Below are positions 24,101-36,500 of a DNA stretch of 64,000 bases, piece after piece. Position numbers and translations under genes: made by a program. The DNA comes from Archivesica marissinica (lineage: Eukaryota; Mollusca; Bivalvia; Venerida; Vesicomyidae). The DNA lies in contig CM026397.1 of assembly GCA_014843695.1 (NCBI GenBank), forward strand, positions 34,540,596-34,604,595, read 5' to 3'. Below the pieces are notes generated by a model. The model was not told the DNA's origin and did not search any database. It was given only the letters and a program-made list of their open reading frames with translations. Position 1 is the first letter of the stretch. Each line of letters begins with the position of its first letter.

Positions 24101-27100
24101 TTGTTGTAACATTGTGTTGTATATTATATCATGATGAATTCAATGAAATATTATTAAACTATATATAACTGGTGCGAGCCGTTGTCTAATGTTTTTAAAA
24201 CTTGTGTCCCAAACCATTTGTATTTCTATGCTATGTATTGTATATTTCTGTGTATGACATATGTACTATTGATTTGCAATAAAACAATTTAAAAAAAAAA
24301 ATCTATATTTGTTTCTTTTCGGGCCCCATTCGAGGTAACCCAATTTATTAGTCCCAGTAATAAGTATGGCCCCGTGGTCGAGTGGTTACGGTCGCTGACT
24401 TGTATACCACTGTAACCTATTATCACTGATGGTGACGGGTTCGAGGCCTGCTCTAACCGTGCCTCTTTGTATGAACAAATGGTGGAAGTTTCATACGGAG
24501 GTTGATGCACCAAGTACTGGCTAACCAGCGGAGCCTGTCCAGGAAAGGTGTTTTGAGCGTAACTGCCTGTCGCTCAAATGGGCAACCGGTATCGACGATA
24601 AATAAACTTAAAAATAAAAATTATTATGTATATCATTATGAGATGCATCCCCTACCTACGTTACAAATCTTGATACATTTATTTATAGAACATATTAGAT
24701 ATGTATATACACATGTAATATGATATGGAAATGTATGTCTACTCCATTATGGCATTCCTTACCTGATTTTCTGCTTGTAAAGTTCCTCGTACAGTTGTGC
24801 ATTGTGAGACATTGACTTATCTAGATCTCCGTCCGCTATATCGCCAATGAATGTCACTTTCGACCAAATCTGTAACATTATAAACATAAGATATAATCAT
24901 ATAGACATGAATTTCCTAAGTCTGTCATTGTTTACATATGTTTCATCGCCCTATTTCATGTTTTTTAATTTACTGAGGGCCTCATGGTAGATTGACTTAA
25001 TTGTTCAAACGAGTGCTCACGTTATATAAAGTCTTTCTTCTTATTATTATTATATATATAAGCTCGCCCATATGGTTCGCCGGCGGCGAGGGTAAATAAG
25101 CTCAATCATAATCATATTATTATTATATTTTCGTGCTTCAAAGCGGATACATTATTTCAATCTCTTCTCTTCATACTAATCTCTTTTTCTTCAAGTGCTC
25201 CGATTTGATAGTTCATGTTCTTGAACTTTCTTCATATATTCCTTTAAATATTAACCATTTTCTTTTTTACATCCAAAACTATTGACTCACTAATACATTA
25301 AGTTCTGAAATTCTTTAGCAAATACCTAGAATAGATTTCACGTATTTCCATTGTTATATTATATATTATTTTCCTGCCTATTGTATATCAATCAATTGAT
25401 AGGGAGAAGAACTATATAAGTTTTCTTTCGTTCTAATCCCTTTCAACAGACGGATCTGTAGTCCAGTGGTAACACGCTGGACTGGTAATCCAGGGCTCGC
25501 AGGTTAGATCCCCCGTCTGACCCTAATAAAATTAACAGTCTTTCAGATGGGACGTTAAACTAAAAGAACCAGAGGAGACTCTGGAATGGGTCTCTGTCTG
25601 TATCATTGCACTATCCTCCAAAAATCTAAATGACTAATCTCTTCAGGAGGCGTCGCTCATATGGTAGCGACGATAAATAAACGTAAAACACACACACACA
25701 CACACACAATCCCTTTCAGTCTACTGCTGTTAAATTATATGTAAAATGTTCATTTCTTGATTACATGTACAAATACTGAAATAAGTAATGTTTAAACAAA
25801 TCTCTTCGCAGGACGTATTGCAAGAGGTATGTGGGTATTGTTTGGAACATTGCAAGGACGTATTGCAAGAGGTATGTGGGTATTGTTTGGAACATTGCAG
25901 GACGTATTGCAAGAGTTATGTGGGTATTGTTTGGAACATTGCAAGGACGTATTGCAAGAGGTATGTGGGTATTGTTTGGAACATTACAGGACGTATTGCA
26001 AGAGGTATGTGGGTATTGTTTGGAACATTGCAAGGACGTATTGCAAGAGGTATGTGGGTATTGTTTGGAACATTGCAGGACGTATTGCAAGAGGTATGTG
26101 GGTATTGTTTGGAACATTGCAGGACGTATTGCAAGAGGTATGTGGGTATTGTTTGGAACATTGCAAGGACGTATTGCAAGAGGTATGTGGGTATTGTTTG
26201 GAACATTGCAGGACGTATTGCAAGAGTTATGTGGGTATTGTTTGGAACATTGCAAGGACGTATTGCAAGAGTTATGTGGGTATTGTTTGGAACATTGCAA
26301 GGACGTATTGCAAGAGTTATGTGGGTATTGTTTGGAACATTGCAAGGACGTATTGCAAGAGTTATGTGGGTATTGTTTGGAACATTGCAAGGACGTATTG
26401 CAAGAGTTATGTGGGTATTGTTTGGAACATTGCAGGACGTATTGCAAGAGGTATGTGGGTATTGTTTGGAACATTGCAGGATGTATTGCAAGAGGTATGT
26501 GGGTATTGTTTGGAACATTGCAAGGACGTATTGCAAGAGTTATGTGGGTATTGTTTGGAACATTGCAAGGACGTATTGCAAGACTTATGTGGGTATTGTT
26601 TGGAACATTGCAGGATGTATTGCAAGAGTTATGTGGGTATTGTTTGGAACATTGCAAGGACGTATTGCAAGAGTTATGTGGGTATTGTTTGGAACATTGC
26701 AAGGACGTATTGCAAGAGTTATGTGGGTATTGTTTGGAACATTGCAATGACGTATTGCAAGAGTTATGTGGGTATTGTTTGGAACATTGCAAGGACGTAT
26801 TGCAAGAGTTATGTGGGTATTGTTTGGAACATTGCAAGGACGTATTGCAAGAGTTATGTGGGTATTGTTTGGAACATTGCAAGGACGTATTGCAAGAGTT
26901 ATGTGGGTATTGTTTGGAACATTGCAATGACGTATTGCAAGAGTTATGTGGGTATTGTTTGGAACATTGCAAGGACGTATTGCAAGAGTTATGTGGGTAT
27001 TGTTTGGAACATTGCAATGACGTATTGCAAGAGTTATGTGGGTATTGTTTGGAACATTGCAGGACGTATTGCAAGAGTTATGTGGGTATTGTTTGGAACA

Positions 27101-30100
27101 TTACAGGACGTATTGCAAGAGTTATGTGGGTATTGTTTGGAACATTGCAGGACGTATTGCAAGAGTTATGTAGGTATTGTTTGGAACATTGCAAGGACGT
27201 ATTGCAAGAGTTATGTGGGTATTGTTTGGAACATTGCAAGGACGTATTGCAAGAGTTATGTGGGTATTGTTTGGAACATTGAAAGGACGTATTGCAAGAG
27301 TTATGTGGGTATTGTTTGGAACAGTGCAGGACGTATTGCAAGAGTTATGTGGGTATTGTTTGGAACATTGCAAGGACGTATTGCAAGAGTTATGTGGGTA
27401 TTGTTTGGAACATTGCAAGGACGTATTGCAAGAGGTATGTGGGTATTGTTTGGAACATTGCAGGACGTATTGCAAGAGGTATGTGGGTATTGTTTGGAAC
27501 ATTGCAGGACGTATTGCAAGAGTTATGTGGGTATTGTTTGGAACATTGCAGGACGTATTGCAAGAGTTATGTGGGTATTGTTTGGAACATTGCAAGGACA
27601 TATTGCAAGAGTTATGTGGGTATTGTTTGGAACATTGCAAGGACGTATTGCAAGAGTTATGTGGGTATTGTTTGGAACATTGCAAGGACGTATTGCAAGA
27701 GTTATGTGGGTATTGTTTGGAACATTGCAAGGACGTATTGCAAGAGTTATGTGGGTATTGTTTGGAACATTGCAAGGACGTATTGCAAGAGTTATGTGGG
27801 TATTGTTTGGAACATTGCAGGACGTATTGCAAGAGGTATGTGGGTATTGTTTGGAACATTGCAGGATGTATTGCAAGAGGTATGTGGGTATTGTTTGGAA
27901 CATTGCAAGGACGTATTGCAAGAGTTATGTGGGTATTGTTTGGAACATTGCAAGGACGTATTGCAAGACTTATGTGGGTATTGTTTGGAACATTGCAGGA
28001 TGTATTGCAAGAGTTATGTGGGTATTGTTTGGAACATTGCAAGGACGTATTGCAAGAGTTATGTGGGTATTGTTTGGAACATTGCAAGGACGTATTGCAA
28101 GAGTTATGTGGGTATTGTTTGGAACATTGCAATGACGTATTGCAAGAGTTATGTGGGTATTGTTTGGAACATTGCAGGACGTATTGCAAGAGTTATGTGG
28201 GTATTGTTTGGAACATTGCAGGACTTATTGCAAGAGTTATGTGGGTATTGTTTGGAACATTGCATGACGTATTGCAAGAGTTATGTGGGTATTGTTTGGA
28301 ACATTGCAAGGACGTATTGCAAGAGTTATGTGGGTATTGTTTGGAACATTGCAAGGACATATTGCAAGAGTTATGTGGGTATTGTTTGGAACATTGAAAG
28401 GACGTATTGCAAGAGTTATGTGGGTATTGTTTGGAACATTGCAGGACGTATTGCAAGAGTTATGTGGGTATTGTTTGGAACATTGCAAGGACGTATTGCA
28501 AGAGTTATGTGGGTATTGTTTGGAACATTGCAGGACGTATTGCAAGAGTTATGTGGGTATTGTTTGGAACATTGCAGGATGTATTGCAAGAGTTATGTGG
28601 GTATTGCTTGGAAAATTGCAAGGATGTATTGCAAGAGTTATGTGGGTATTGCTTGGAAAATTGCAAGGACGTATTGCAAGAGTTATGTGGGTATTGTTTG
28701 GAACATTGCAGGATGTATTGCAAGAGTTATGTGGGTATTGTTTGGAACATTGCAGAAAGAGTTATGTGGGTATTGTTTGGAACATTGCAGAACGTATTGC
28801 AAGAGTTATGTGGGTATTGTTTGGAACATTGCAAGGACGTATTGCAAGAGTTATGTGGGTATTGTTTGGAACATTGCAAGGACGTATTGCAAGAGTTATG
28901 TGGGTATTGTTTGGAACATTGCAATAACGTATTGCAAGAGTTATGTGGGTATTGTTTGGAACATTGCAAGGACGTATTTCAAGAGTTATGTGGGTATTGT
29001 TTGGAACATTCTGCGAATACGCGAGCATTTCTAAGCACAAGCAAATATTAATATATCTCGATTTAGTTGTTGAACTTGCTGTATAAGGAAGACATAGATA
29101 TGAGAAGATGAGACGAGTAGCATCACGTGTGTCCTCTTGCATTGTATACCAAGTTCATGTGTGTTTTACGTTTATTCATCGTCGCTACCGGTTACCCATA
29201 TGACCAACGCCTCCTGAAGAGATTAGTTATTTTAGATATTTGGAGGATAGTGCAATGATACAGAAAGAGACCCATTTCAGAGTCTCCTCTGGTTCTTTTA
29301 CGTGCACGGTGTAAAGCACCGACCCGAGACCTCGGTTTAACGTCCCATCTGAAAGACTGTTAATTTTATTAGGGTCAGACGGGGGATCGAACCTGCGATC
29401 CATGGATTACCAGTCTAGCGTGATTACGTTAATCGTAGTACAAACACTTATATATACACCTTCTCGTCCGCCTCCGTGGTCGAGTGGTTAAGGTCGCTGA
29501 CTTGTATACCACTGTAACCTATCATCACTGATGGTCACGGGTTCGAACCCCGCTCAGACCGTGTCTCATTTATATGAAAAAGTTGGCAGTTTCTTACGGA
29601 GGTTGGTGCACCCAAGTACTGGTTAACCGTTGGAGCCTGCCCAGGAATGGTGTTGTTAGGTAAACTGCCCGCCGACGATATAGCTCAAAATGGTGCCGAT
29701 GCAGGCGTAAAACCCGAAATATATAATAACATAATAATAATATACACCTTCTCAAGAATTCCGCATGACTTGTTGGGATAAAATGTGTACTCTGATTTGT
29801 CGACCATATTCAGGATACGAAACGGCATTTTGCGCTCCAAGTCTGTATGCAACTCAACCTGCATAATAAAAAAGATAATTAGTAGGAATGCCAGCGCGAA
29901 TATCGGAATACTATTCCAGTATTCGAATAGTCGGTCAAAATATCATATAATTTGCAAATATGAAATAAACTGTGAGATACGTTGTTTTGTTTTGAAACCA
30001 TCATAATACAAAAGAAATCGCCCCAGGATGTGTGAATAAACCATGTTAATTGACACTCTGTCATGTAATCTGATAATTACAGTAGGTGCTAAGATAGGTA

Positions 30101-30464
30101 GTGTTTAATTATGATGTCAAAACTGTTCAGACGAGAAAATTCCGTTGAAATATTACAGACAGTTTCCAACAACAACGACCCCCATGTTTCTTACATTTTT
30201 AATTAACTGCTCAATATTACCAAAAAGTACTATTTAAAGTACGCTGTTTATTATATTGTCCTCAAAAATGCCAATTTGAGTGCTTTTGAATTTTTGATAA
30301 AACTATATCGAATATTGGAATACCTTCCCAACCGAATAGTAAAATCGCTATTCCTTACCATCCCTAATAATTAGAGATTCACACAGGGAAATACTCAGTC
30401 TGTCGTGCAATGTGCTTACCTGCAGATGAGAATAGTGTTGCTTCTAAATCGTGAGCAATATATA

Positions 30465-30549
<85 letters not shown>

Positions 30550-33500
30550 TGTAATATGTAATATGTAATATGTAATATGTAATATGTAATATGTAATATG
30601 TAATATGTAATATGTAATATATGTATGTATGATCTGAAAATAGTGCATACGTTCGAATCTATTTAGTTTATACAAAAATCTACTTTAGCTCGATTGCGAA
30701 ACAGGTTCCTACAACTTATAGTAATCACTCTCGAGACCTCATTCCTGGTGGAATCCATCGCAACGAGGGAGAGAGAAGAGGCAACGTGGAATTTAAATGC
30801 CTTACCTAAGGGCAGAATCGTAACGGCTACAGTTGGGCGCAAACTCCGGGCCCTTCGCATATATTTAACCGGTACCTACCATACAAATGCTGTCTATACC
30901 TTCTGTAATTAATGAATATAATTCCAATACGTTTGGATTACCTTGGTGATTACTGAATTAATTAGAATAGGTGTTCCACAACAATCCGACATAAAGGATG
31001 GACCCTAACTGGACCCTTACCTGCATGGCAAGCCTCTTGAGTGTAGCATTCTTTTGGACGGACTCAATATCACCAACTGCCAGACCGATCTACAGGGGGA
31101 GAAGCAGTACGAGTGTACATGTACAGAGAAGAATACACGGGATACGGCACAACATGAAAATAAATAAATGCTTAGAATAAAATTGGTGCAGCCTGTATGA
31201 TAATACGTCATCATGTATATTAATAACAAGTCCTGAAACACGCCATCGTGTATATTAATACCAAGTCCTGAAACACGCCATCGTGTATATTAATACTAAC
31301 TTATACTAAGTCCTGAAACACTCCATCGTGTATACAAATGTTGTCACGTGATCATGTAGTGAAGTCGTATAATTTTCTTCGGAGCTAAAACTTGGATTTT
31401 ATTACATTTAATTAGAGTTTCATTTAAGATTTTTGTGCAAATAATAAGTTTGTGTGATGAGGATTAAAAAGACAAATGTCCATGGGGAAACGAAAACGGA
31501 ATAGGAATGAAAAAAGGACAAATAGTAGTGAGGATGAGAACAATGAACAAACACAAAAGGCGGGAAAGTATAAAACTAGTTCGAATTCCAGTCCAGTGAT
31601 AGTGAGCGATATTCTAAGTCAAGCTAACGGAATTTTGTATAACAATGAAAACCTTGACGATAGTGTATTTAATCGTTCGATTGGATTACATAACCAATCC
31701 ATAGATAGTGGTAAACAATTTCATGCAACAAGTATGGCGGCGAATGCTGAACCAACTAGTAATGGTGATTTATTAAACTATATGAAACAGATCGATGCCA
31801 AACTTACAAATATGGACATCAAACTACAATCTCTGGCAACCCTTGAAAAGAAAGTTGATGCTTTTGATAGAGAACTTAAGAAGATCTGGGTAATGTTACA
31901 TGATATGGATAAGAACACTAATGAAAGAATAAATGTGATTGAGGAAAAAACTGAGGCAGTAGACTTTTCATTAGCCCAGAATACTAGTAAATTATCACAT
32001 CTTGAGAAACAAAGGGAAAACTTAGAAAACGAGGTGACATATTTACAATCTCAATCTATGAGAAACAATCTAGTGTTTTCTAAGATAACAGAGGATCCTT
32101 CTGAGAACAACGAAACAACGGAAACAAAGCTGAGGCAATTTATGGTGGAGAATATGAAAATAGCGCAGGACCTAGTTCATAAAATATCAGTCGAGCGTGT
32201 GCATCGCATGGGTAGAAGTTTTAATGGGAGCCCTCGTAACATAGTGGCCAAATTTAATTTGTATAAGGAGAAGGAGTTTGTGCGTAAGCAATGGAAGGCC
32301 CTTACTGGTACACCATACTTCGTGAACGAGCAGTTCCCCAGGAGTGTAGTGGAGAAGAGGAAACGACTCACCCCGAAGTTGAAGGATGCCCGGGACAAAG
32401 GCAAGACTGCGTGGATATCCTACGATACCCTCTACATAGATGGCAAACCAGTCAGGGACTAGGAATTCGCCGGGGATGAACTCAAAATCATATCTTGGAA
32501 TATAAATGGATTAAGTAAAACCAAAAGAGACAACATAGAACTTGTAAATATATTATCTCAACATGACATTATATTTCTATATGAAACATTCGCATCGAAT
32601 AATAGCAACATTGATTTATCTGGGTATGTATCTCACAATTTTTATCGCAAATTTCAACATCGCAGAGCAAAACGACCAAGTGGTGGAATTGCATTATATT
32701 ATAAAGACATAATTTCTGATGGTATTACTATTGTTGAAACCAGATATGACACTTTAATTTGGGTAAAATTAGATAAACATTTCTTTAAGGTAGAGAACGA
32801 TATTTATATATATGGCGTATATCTTTGGGGTGAGGACTCTCCAGCATATAATACTATAAATGTTGATCTATTTGACACTATTGAAAATGACGTCAGTCGA
32901 TTTGAAAATCTAGGCTCTGTGTTTTTAACAGGTGATTTTAATAGTCGAGTTGGTGTTAAAAATGACTTTGTTATTTTTGATGGTATAAACAAGTCCTTTG
33001 ATGATATATCTTATGTACCTGATACGCACATGGACCGGGCCACAATGGATAAAAAACATAATAATTTTGGGATTAAACTGATTGATCTTTGCCGTTCTAG
33101 TAACCTACGTTTAGTTAACGGTAGATTAGGTGACGATTATAACATTGGTATGTATAGTTATGTATCATATAACGGGGCGTCAACTATTGACTACCTTGTA
33201 ACCAATGAAAGGAACTTTGCAAATATCAGTAAATTGTGTGTACACTCGGTAAATGAATGGAGCGACCATGCTCCCGTTAGTTTTTCATTGTATTCAAATT
33301 ATATCACACCTGTTTCACAAGCAAGTCCTAGTATTAGATATAAGTGGAAAGATAGTTTGAAAAATACATTTCGTACCAGTCTGATGGCAAACTTGCCTAC
33401 TTTTAATCGCCTTACAATGCATATTGATAAGAGCGAGCGTTTGTCCGTGAACAGTGTTCTAAACGATTTTACCAGTTTAATTAGAGAAGCGGCGGATCCG

Positions 33501-36500
33501 CTTTTTTCCAAAACATATAAAAGCAAAAGTAGGGTATCGTTTTCAGATAGATATTGTACAGATGATGCAGACTGGTTCGATGCTGATTGTAGAACCGTTA
33601 AACATGTTTATTTAGATGCACTGAGTGCATTTAATAGTTGTAAAAATTTAGTTAGTAGACAGTATTTTTGTACATGTAAATGTTTTTATAAGGATCTAAT
33701 CCGTAAGAAGAAGAAAGCCTATATTAAAAGGAAATATTCTGAAATTGAACGTCTAAGGTTTTGCAAACCTAAGCAATTTGGGGTCATTTCAAGAAAAACA
33801 AATCTGTTGTATCTCAAAATGATATATCAGTTGAAGATTTTATGAAATATTTCGAAAATTTGTCAAATAATATATTCGAGTCTCATAATGAAGAATCTAA
33901 GACTTTCTGTAACGAACATGATTTTAATTCTAGTGATTGTAGATTTGAGGATTTGAATGTACCCATTACATGTGAAGAGATACGGAAAGCTGCAAAGTCG
34001 CTTAGGTCAAATAAAGCTACAGGTTTAGATTGTCTTCTTAATGAATATTTCATTGAATCTATTGATATTTTGTGTTCACATATTTGTGATATTTTTAATG
34101 CGATTTTAGAATCTGGCTTTTTCCCAGATAAATGGACTGAAGGAGTTATTGTTCCTGTATTTAAAAAGGGAGATCCCAAACTAGTTAATAACTACAGGGG
34201 TATCACTTTAGTCAGTTGTTTGTCCAAACTGTTTACCTCAGTACTAAATACTAGAATTGAAACATTTTGTAACAATTATGCAGTAATTTCTGATTGCCAA
34301 TTTGGGTTCAGAAAAAGAAAATCGACTGTTGATGCAATTTTCATTCTACAGTCTGTTATACAACATTATCTTAATAATAATAAGCGTGTGTATGTAGGGT
34401 TCATTGATTTAAAATCTTGTTTTGATAGTATTTGTAGAAATTCTTTATGGTTGAAAATGCATAAATGTGGCATTCAAGGTAAGGTATTACGTATTATTAG
34501 AGATATGTATGATAAAGTTAAATCATGTGTTAGATGTTGTAATTCATAATCCGATTTCTTCCAGTATGCAGTGGGCTTGCGCCAAGGGGAGGTAATTTCG
34601 CCAATTTTGTTCTCACTTTTCGTTGAAGACCTAGAGTTACATTTGCAAGACAATTTAAATTCAGGATTACTAATAGATGACATTGTATTAATATTATTAC
34701 TGTTCGCCGATGATATGGCAATTTTTGGAAAAACTCCTGAAGATCTGCAGAAGAGTCTTGATCTACTATATGCATACTGTAATCATTGGGGATTAGAAGT
34801 TAATATTATGAAAACTAAAATAGTTGTTTTTAGAAAAAGAGGTATCACCTTTGATAGAGAGAGATGGTTATATAATGGACAGCCATTAGAAGTTGTAGAT
34901 TGTTTTAACTATCTTGGTACAATATTCAGCTATACAGGTAATTTCTCATTAAACCAGGAACATCTTATTGGTAAGGCTTTAAAAGCTTTAAATATGTTAT
35001 TGTATAATTGTAAAGAATTTGACCTCAAACCTAAGTTATTATGTCAGTTATTTGACTCCTTTGTCGGATCTATTTTGTCATATTCTTCAGAAGTATGGGG
35101 TCACACAAAATCTAAAGATATTGAACGTATACACATGAAATTTTGTAAAAGGATATTGAATGTTAGAATTAGTTCATGTAATGCAAGTATATATGGTGAA
35201 TTAGGTCGATACCCACTTTATGTTAACAGATATGTTAGAATAATAAAATATTGGTGTAAAATAATAAATACGGACAACATAATTTTACGAACAATTTATA
35301 AACAATGTGTCGATGATTATTATAATGGTTTGAAAAATTGGGTCACGAACGTCAAAGATATGTTAGATGTATATGGTTTGTCTGAATATTTCATTAATAC
35401 TAATAAGATAGATTGTAAAATGTTTCCTAAATTGTTTAAGCAAAGAGTTGTAGATAGTTACATACAAAATTGGCATACGTCTGTTGAAAATAGTGTAGTA
35501 TTGGACCTTTATAGAAATTGTAAAACAACACTTGCATATGAAAGTTATCTAGATTTATTGCCTAAGAACTTGAGGTTTTTCATTACTAGAATTAGAGTAT
35601 CTGCACATGTATTAAGAATTCAAACTGGACGATATGGTCAAAACAGAATACCACGTAATGAGAGATATTGTTTATGTTTTAACACTTTGGATATTGAAGA
35701 CGAATACCATTTCATTTTAATATGTCCATGCTTTGAAGATATAAGAAAGAAATATATCAAAAGATACCATCAGTATCGTCCCTCTATGTTCAAATTTATT
35801 GAACTGGTAACCTCGATCAAAAAAGTTGATATATTAAACTTGGCGAAATATATAAAAGAAGCCATTGTACTAAGAAGTACTATTGTAACTGCTAACAATT
35901 AATTATGTTCATCCTCTATTCCGTAAATTGAATCATCATTATTATAATACTACATGTCAATCGATGTATGTGAATATATGAATGTAAAATCTATTGTATT
36001 ACGTGACCAATATGTAATTGTATATTTGTATGTTTATGACGATGTACCATGTACAAGTCTTAAAATAAACATATGTTCTGTTCTGTTTGTTCTGTATATT
36101 AATACTAAGTCCTGAAACACGTCATCATGTATATTAATACCAAGCCCAGAAACACGTCATCATGTATATTAATACTAAGTCCAGAAACACGTCATCGTGT
36201 ATATTAATACTAAGTCCAGAAACACGCCATCGTGTATATTAATACTAAGTCCAGAAACACGTCATCGTGTATATTAATACTAACTTATACTAAGTCCATC
36301 GTGTATATTAATACTAAGTCCAGAAACACGTCATCGTGTATATTAATACTAACTTATACTAAGTCCTGAAACACGCCATCGTGTATATTAATACTAAGTC
36401 CAGAAACACGTCATCGTGTATATTAATACTAACTTATACTAAGTCCTGAAACACGCCATCGTGTATATTAATACTAAGTCCAGAAACACGCCATCGTGTA

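Larger units (their letters stand above)
31346..36092 (+). mobile_element. Nearly full-length LINE retrotransposon
   Basis: Non-LTR element in intron 17-18 of the channel gene, opposite in strand to it. It has about 130 bp of 5' leader, ORF1, an ORF2 with endonuclease and reverse transcriptase, and a 3' end of short TTCTG/TTTGTTCTG repeats after AATAAA. It interrupts a 35-bp minisatellite whose units lie at 31205-31345 and again from 36093. ORF2 carries one frameshift and one in-frame stop, so this copy is inactive but young-looking. The ORF1 layout resembles L1-type elements; the exact clade is not resolved. Confidence 0.92.

Noticed and set aside
18663..29008. CRISPR-like regular arrays
   Set aside because: Units are contiguous repeats without unique spacers, and the context is an animal intron; they are minisatellites.
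25829..29051. Very long open frames (up to 768 codons) on both strands
   Set aside because: They lie wholly in the 44/45-bp minisatellite, occur in several frames at once and repeat the same 15 residues; unit length, not selection, keeps them open.
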